Below the pieces are notes generated by a model. That model had not been told where the DNA came from. It saw only the letters and a list, made by a program, of their open reading frames with translations, and made no database searches. This document shows positions 4,896 to 6,417 of a stretch of DNA of 6,417 nucleotides, in pieces; position 1 is the stretch's first letter; each line of letters starts with the position of its first letter. The DNA lies in assembly GCA_024683115.1 (NCBI GenBank), contig JAIKYM010000140.1, positions 1-6,417 on the forward strand, in the 5' to 3' direction. The stretch comes from Bacilli bacterium. Lineage in GTDB: Bacteria; Bacillota_I; Bacilli_A; RF39; UBA660. The translations under genes were made by a program, and so were the position numbers.

Positions 4896-6348
4896 ATTGT
4901 TGTGTATTTGTGTTATCAACTGGAGAAACCTCTCCATTTTGTATTTCAGTCGCTTGTAATTGAGATGGTAGTACAGCGTTAGATAAATCTAATGTTGTAA
5001 CATTTGACGTTGCTACATTGAAATTACTATCAACTTGATCAACTGTCTCAACTGGTTTAACTTCAGTACTTAAATCAATTTTAACAACTTCTCCACTTGT
5101 ATCAATACCTCGATTAATTTCACTTAAAGCTATTTCTACAGTATCATCAGCTACTGTTTCAGTTTGAGGTGTAGAGTTTTCTTCTTTAACTTCTTCTTTA
5201 TTCTTTTTACTTCTAAGTAATGGATTATTTTTATTCTTATTATTAGTCTTAAGAATAATTAATATTACTATTGAAATAGCTACAACAAATGCTCCTATAT
5301 AAATAGCAGTACGATAATCTTTAGGAGGTTGATCCTTTGTTATATTAATCATATATACAGTCTTAGTTGATTTATCTTCAGATGTAACTGTAACTTCTAC
5401 TGTATCTCCATTGTTAAGGTTTTGTGTTGTAGATAAACTAACACCAGCATTTTCATTTGTAGGTATAGCATTAACTTTAATTTCACTAACATCATATTTT
5501 AAATTAATACTGTAATCTAAAATAATACTTTCAAAATTAATTGTATAACCTTCTATTTCTAATGATTTTAAAGAAGAATCTTTTTCTGGATAATATATTT
5601 CTTCCCCTCTTTTTAATCTTTTAATATTTAATGTATAACATAATTGAGAACCATCTGTACTAGTTACATATATATCTATTACATTATCACCTATCTCTAA
5701 GTTTTGTGAACCTACTATTTCATATGTAGATGACTCATTTTGTGGCACAATATTTAAGTTTAATTTATTAACATCAAATAATACAGAAATATCATATACT
5801 GTTTTAAATGCTGAGAATGTAAAATCTAAATTTTCATCACTTATGATTTTTAGTCTAACATTTGGATTTGTAGTATCTCTAGGTTTTGTTTTTGTTTGTG
5901 GTTCATCTTCCTTATAAGCTGATACAACAATATAACCTGATCTTAATACTTCATTAGATACATCAGTATTAGAATCATATACATGGTATTTTAAATTAGG
6001 AACCATAAGTTGTTCATTCATAGAAGTAGTTGGTTGACCTGTAACTTCACATTCAACTTTAACTAAAACTTCATCATATGAAGTACCTTTTCTACTGAAT
6101 GACATTTCATCATCACCAGTTATAGTTTCCATACCATTTTCATGATCTTTAATACTACATGTTAGATTATTATTTCCAGTAGTTTTTACTGTTCCTGAAA
6201 ATTCATCATAGTTTAAATTATCACCTGTAATATCACACTCAAATTTATCTTGATATTTATATGGACCAGATGGACACTTTATATCATAAGCAAATGCTTT
6301 AATTGGTAATAACATAATTAATAATAATAAATATTTTATTTTCTTCAT
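4894..6348 (-). CDS. Cell-surface protein with two cadherin-like beta-sandwich domains
   Basis: The 484-residue protein is exported and membrane-anchored. Residues 1-20 are a signal peptide (MKKIKYLLLLIMLLPIKAFA, likely cut after AFA). Residues 21-125 are a beta-rich domain with four cysteines (25, 38, 64, 100) that could form disulfides. Two repeats of the cadherin-like beta-sandwich type (Pfam Cadherin-like, PF12733) lie at about 165-245 and 258-337. Each ends with the hallmark pattern L..G.N/D...V.VTS.D....Y.INI. One membrane helix covers 347-366 (RTAIYIGAFVVAISIVILII), followed by basic residues and an acidic tail of about 118 residues, giving N-out, C-in topology. The ATG at 6348 is chosen because AGGGGA lies 7 bases upstream and it gives a proper signal peptide. 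The ATG 21 bases upstream has no RBS. The domain fold suggests surface binding or an extracellular scaffold. The ligand is unknown and no catalytic motif is seen. Confidence 0.9.
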   Translation of the reverse strand: MKKIKYLLLLIMLLPIKAFAYDIKCPSGPYKYQDKFECDITGDNLNYDEFSGTVKTTGNNNLTCSIKDHENGMETITGDDEMSFSRKGTSYDEVLVKVECEVTGQPTTSMNEQLMVPNLKYHVYDSNTDVSNEVLRSGYIVVSAYKEDEPQTKTKPRDTTNPNVRLKIISDENLDFTFSAFKTVYDISVLFDVNKLNLNIVPQNESSTYEIVGSQNLEIGDNVIDIYVTSTDGSQLCYTLNIKRLKRGEEIYYPEKDSSLKSLEIEGYTINFESIILDYSINLKYDVSEIKVNAIPTNENAGVSLSTTQNLNNGDTVEVTVTSEDKSTKTVYMINITKDQPPKDYRTAIYIGAFVVAISIVILIILKTNNKNKNNPLLRSKKNKEEVKEENSTPQTETVADDTVEIALSEINRGIDTSGEVVKIDLSTEVKPVETVDQVDSNFNVATSNVTTLDLSNAVLPSQLQATEIQNGEVSPVDNTNTQQ

Positions 6349-6354
6349 TAGTAT

Positions 6355-6360
6355 TCCCCT
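6355..6360 (-). promoter_or_regulatory. Ribosome binding site that fixes the cadherin-like gene start
   Basis: AGGGGA on the minus strand, with its last G 7 bases before the ATG at 6348, favours that start over the in-frame ATG at 6369. Confidence 0.75.
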
Positions 6361-6373
6361 ATTCTTCATATTA

Positions 6374-6382
6374 ATATTATCA
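6374..6382 (-). promoter_or_regulatory. Weak candidate -10 of the cadherin-like gene
   Basis: The minus strand reads TGATAATAT, which can be taken as TGn plus TAATAT or as an overlapping GATAAT hexamer. No convincing -35 is visible upstream. It sits just after a probable terminator and before the RBS, which is where a promoter is needed, but the local AT content makes chance matches likely. Confidence 0.35.
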
Positions 6383-6392
6383 TAAAGAATAT

Positions 6393-6417
6393 AAAAAAGG
6401 AATAGAATTGACTCTAT
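6393..6417 (-). terminator. Probable terminator of an upstream minus-strand gene, cut by window edge
   Basis: On the minus strand ATAGA (6413-6417) pairs with TCTAT (6402-6406) around GTCAAT, followed by TCC and six T. The pattern suggests a longer stem whose outer left arm (GGA, perhaps preceded by A residues) lies just beyond base 6417. It would end a gene transcribed toward the cadherin-like gene. Confidence 0.5.

Noticed and set aside
6346..6369. ATG at 6369 as start of the cadherin-like gene
   Set aside because: It has no ribosome binding site and would put seven polar residues before the signal peptide. The ATG at 6348 has AGGGGA at good spacing.
1..6417. CRISPR array, tRNA or rRNA genes, insertion sequences, toxin-antitoxin or defence genes
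   Set aside because: I found no spaced direct repeats, no RNA gene signatures, no transposase frames and no gene pair of that kind. The spacers between genes are all shorter than about 100 bases and are filled by promoters and terminators.

Overview
The window is AT-rich bacterial chromosome with no mobile elements. It reads as a low-GC Gram-positive lineage (Bacillota/Bacilli, possibly one of the uncultured gut groups close to Mollicutes). The reasons are the strong A/T bias in third codon positions, AGA for nearly all arginines, Bacillus-like ScpA, ScpB, MiaB and LexA sequences, purine-rich ribosome binding sites, and short intergenic spacers with intrinsic terminators. TGA is used as a stop in two genes and the conserved tryptophans of MiaB are TGG, so this is the standard bacterial code and not the Mycoplasma/Spiroplasma code. 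The exact taxon cannot be named from this window.

Layout, left to right. Bases 1-2660 hold a tightly packed minus-strand operon. Its promoter is an extended -10 element at 2655-2663. It reads into a 336-residue single-pass membrane protein of unknown function (1619-2629), then scpA (900-1622), scpB (280-900), and a second single-pass membrane protein (287 down to 1) that runs off the left edge. All three junctions overlap (4, 1 and 8 bases), so the genes are probably translationally coupled. ScpA and ScpB are the kleisin and winged-helix subunits of the SMC condensin complex that organises and segregates the chromosome. Finding them between two membrane-anchored proteins is the least explained part of the window.

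Bases 2680-4160 hold miaB on the minus strand, with its own extended -10 promoter and a terminator whose stem begins inside the last codons. MiaB is the radical-SAM methylthiotransferase that completes ms2i6A37 on tRNAs. It is divergent from lexA (4238-4867, plus strand), the SOS repressor. lexA has a good sigma-A promoter (TTGACA, 17 bp, TATATT) overlaid by two candidate LexA operators, as expected for autoregulation. Its self-cleavage dipeptide reads Cys-Gly rather than the usual Ala-Gly.

Bases 4866-4895 hold a strong hairpin shared by the convergent lexA and the next gene. That gene (4894-6348, minus strand) encodes a secreted-then-anchored protein with a signal peptide, a cysteine-containing N-terminal domain, two cadherin-like beta-sandwich domains, one membrane helix and an acidic cytoplasmic tail of about 118 residues. 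The right edge carries what looks like half of the terminator of another minus-strand gene lying outside the window. No stretch longer than 300 bases lacks a gene. I see no convincing new defence or mobile system; the open questions are the two membrane proteins around scpAB and the tail of the cadherin-like protein.
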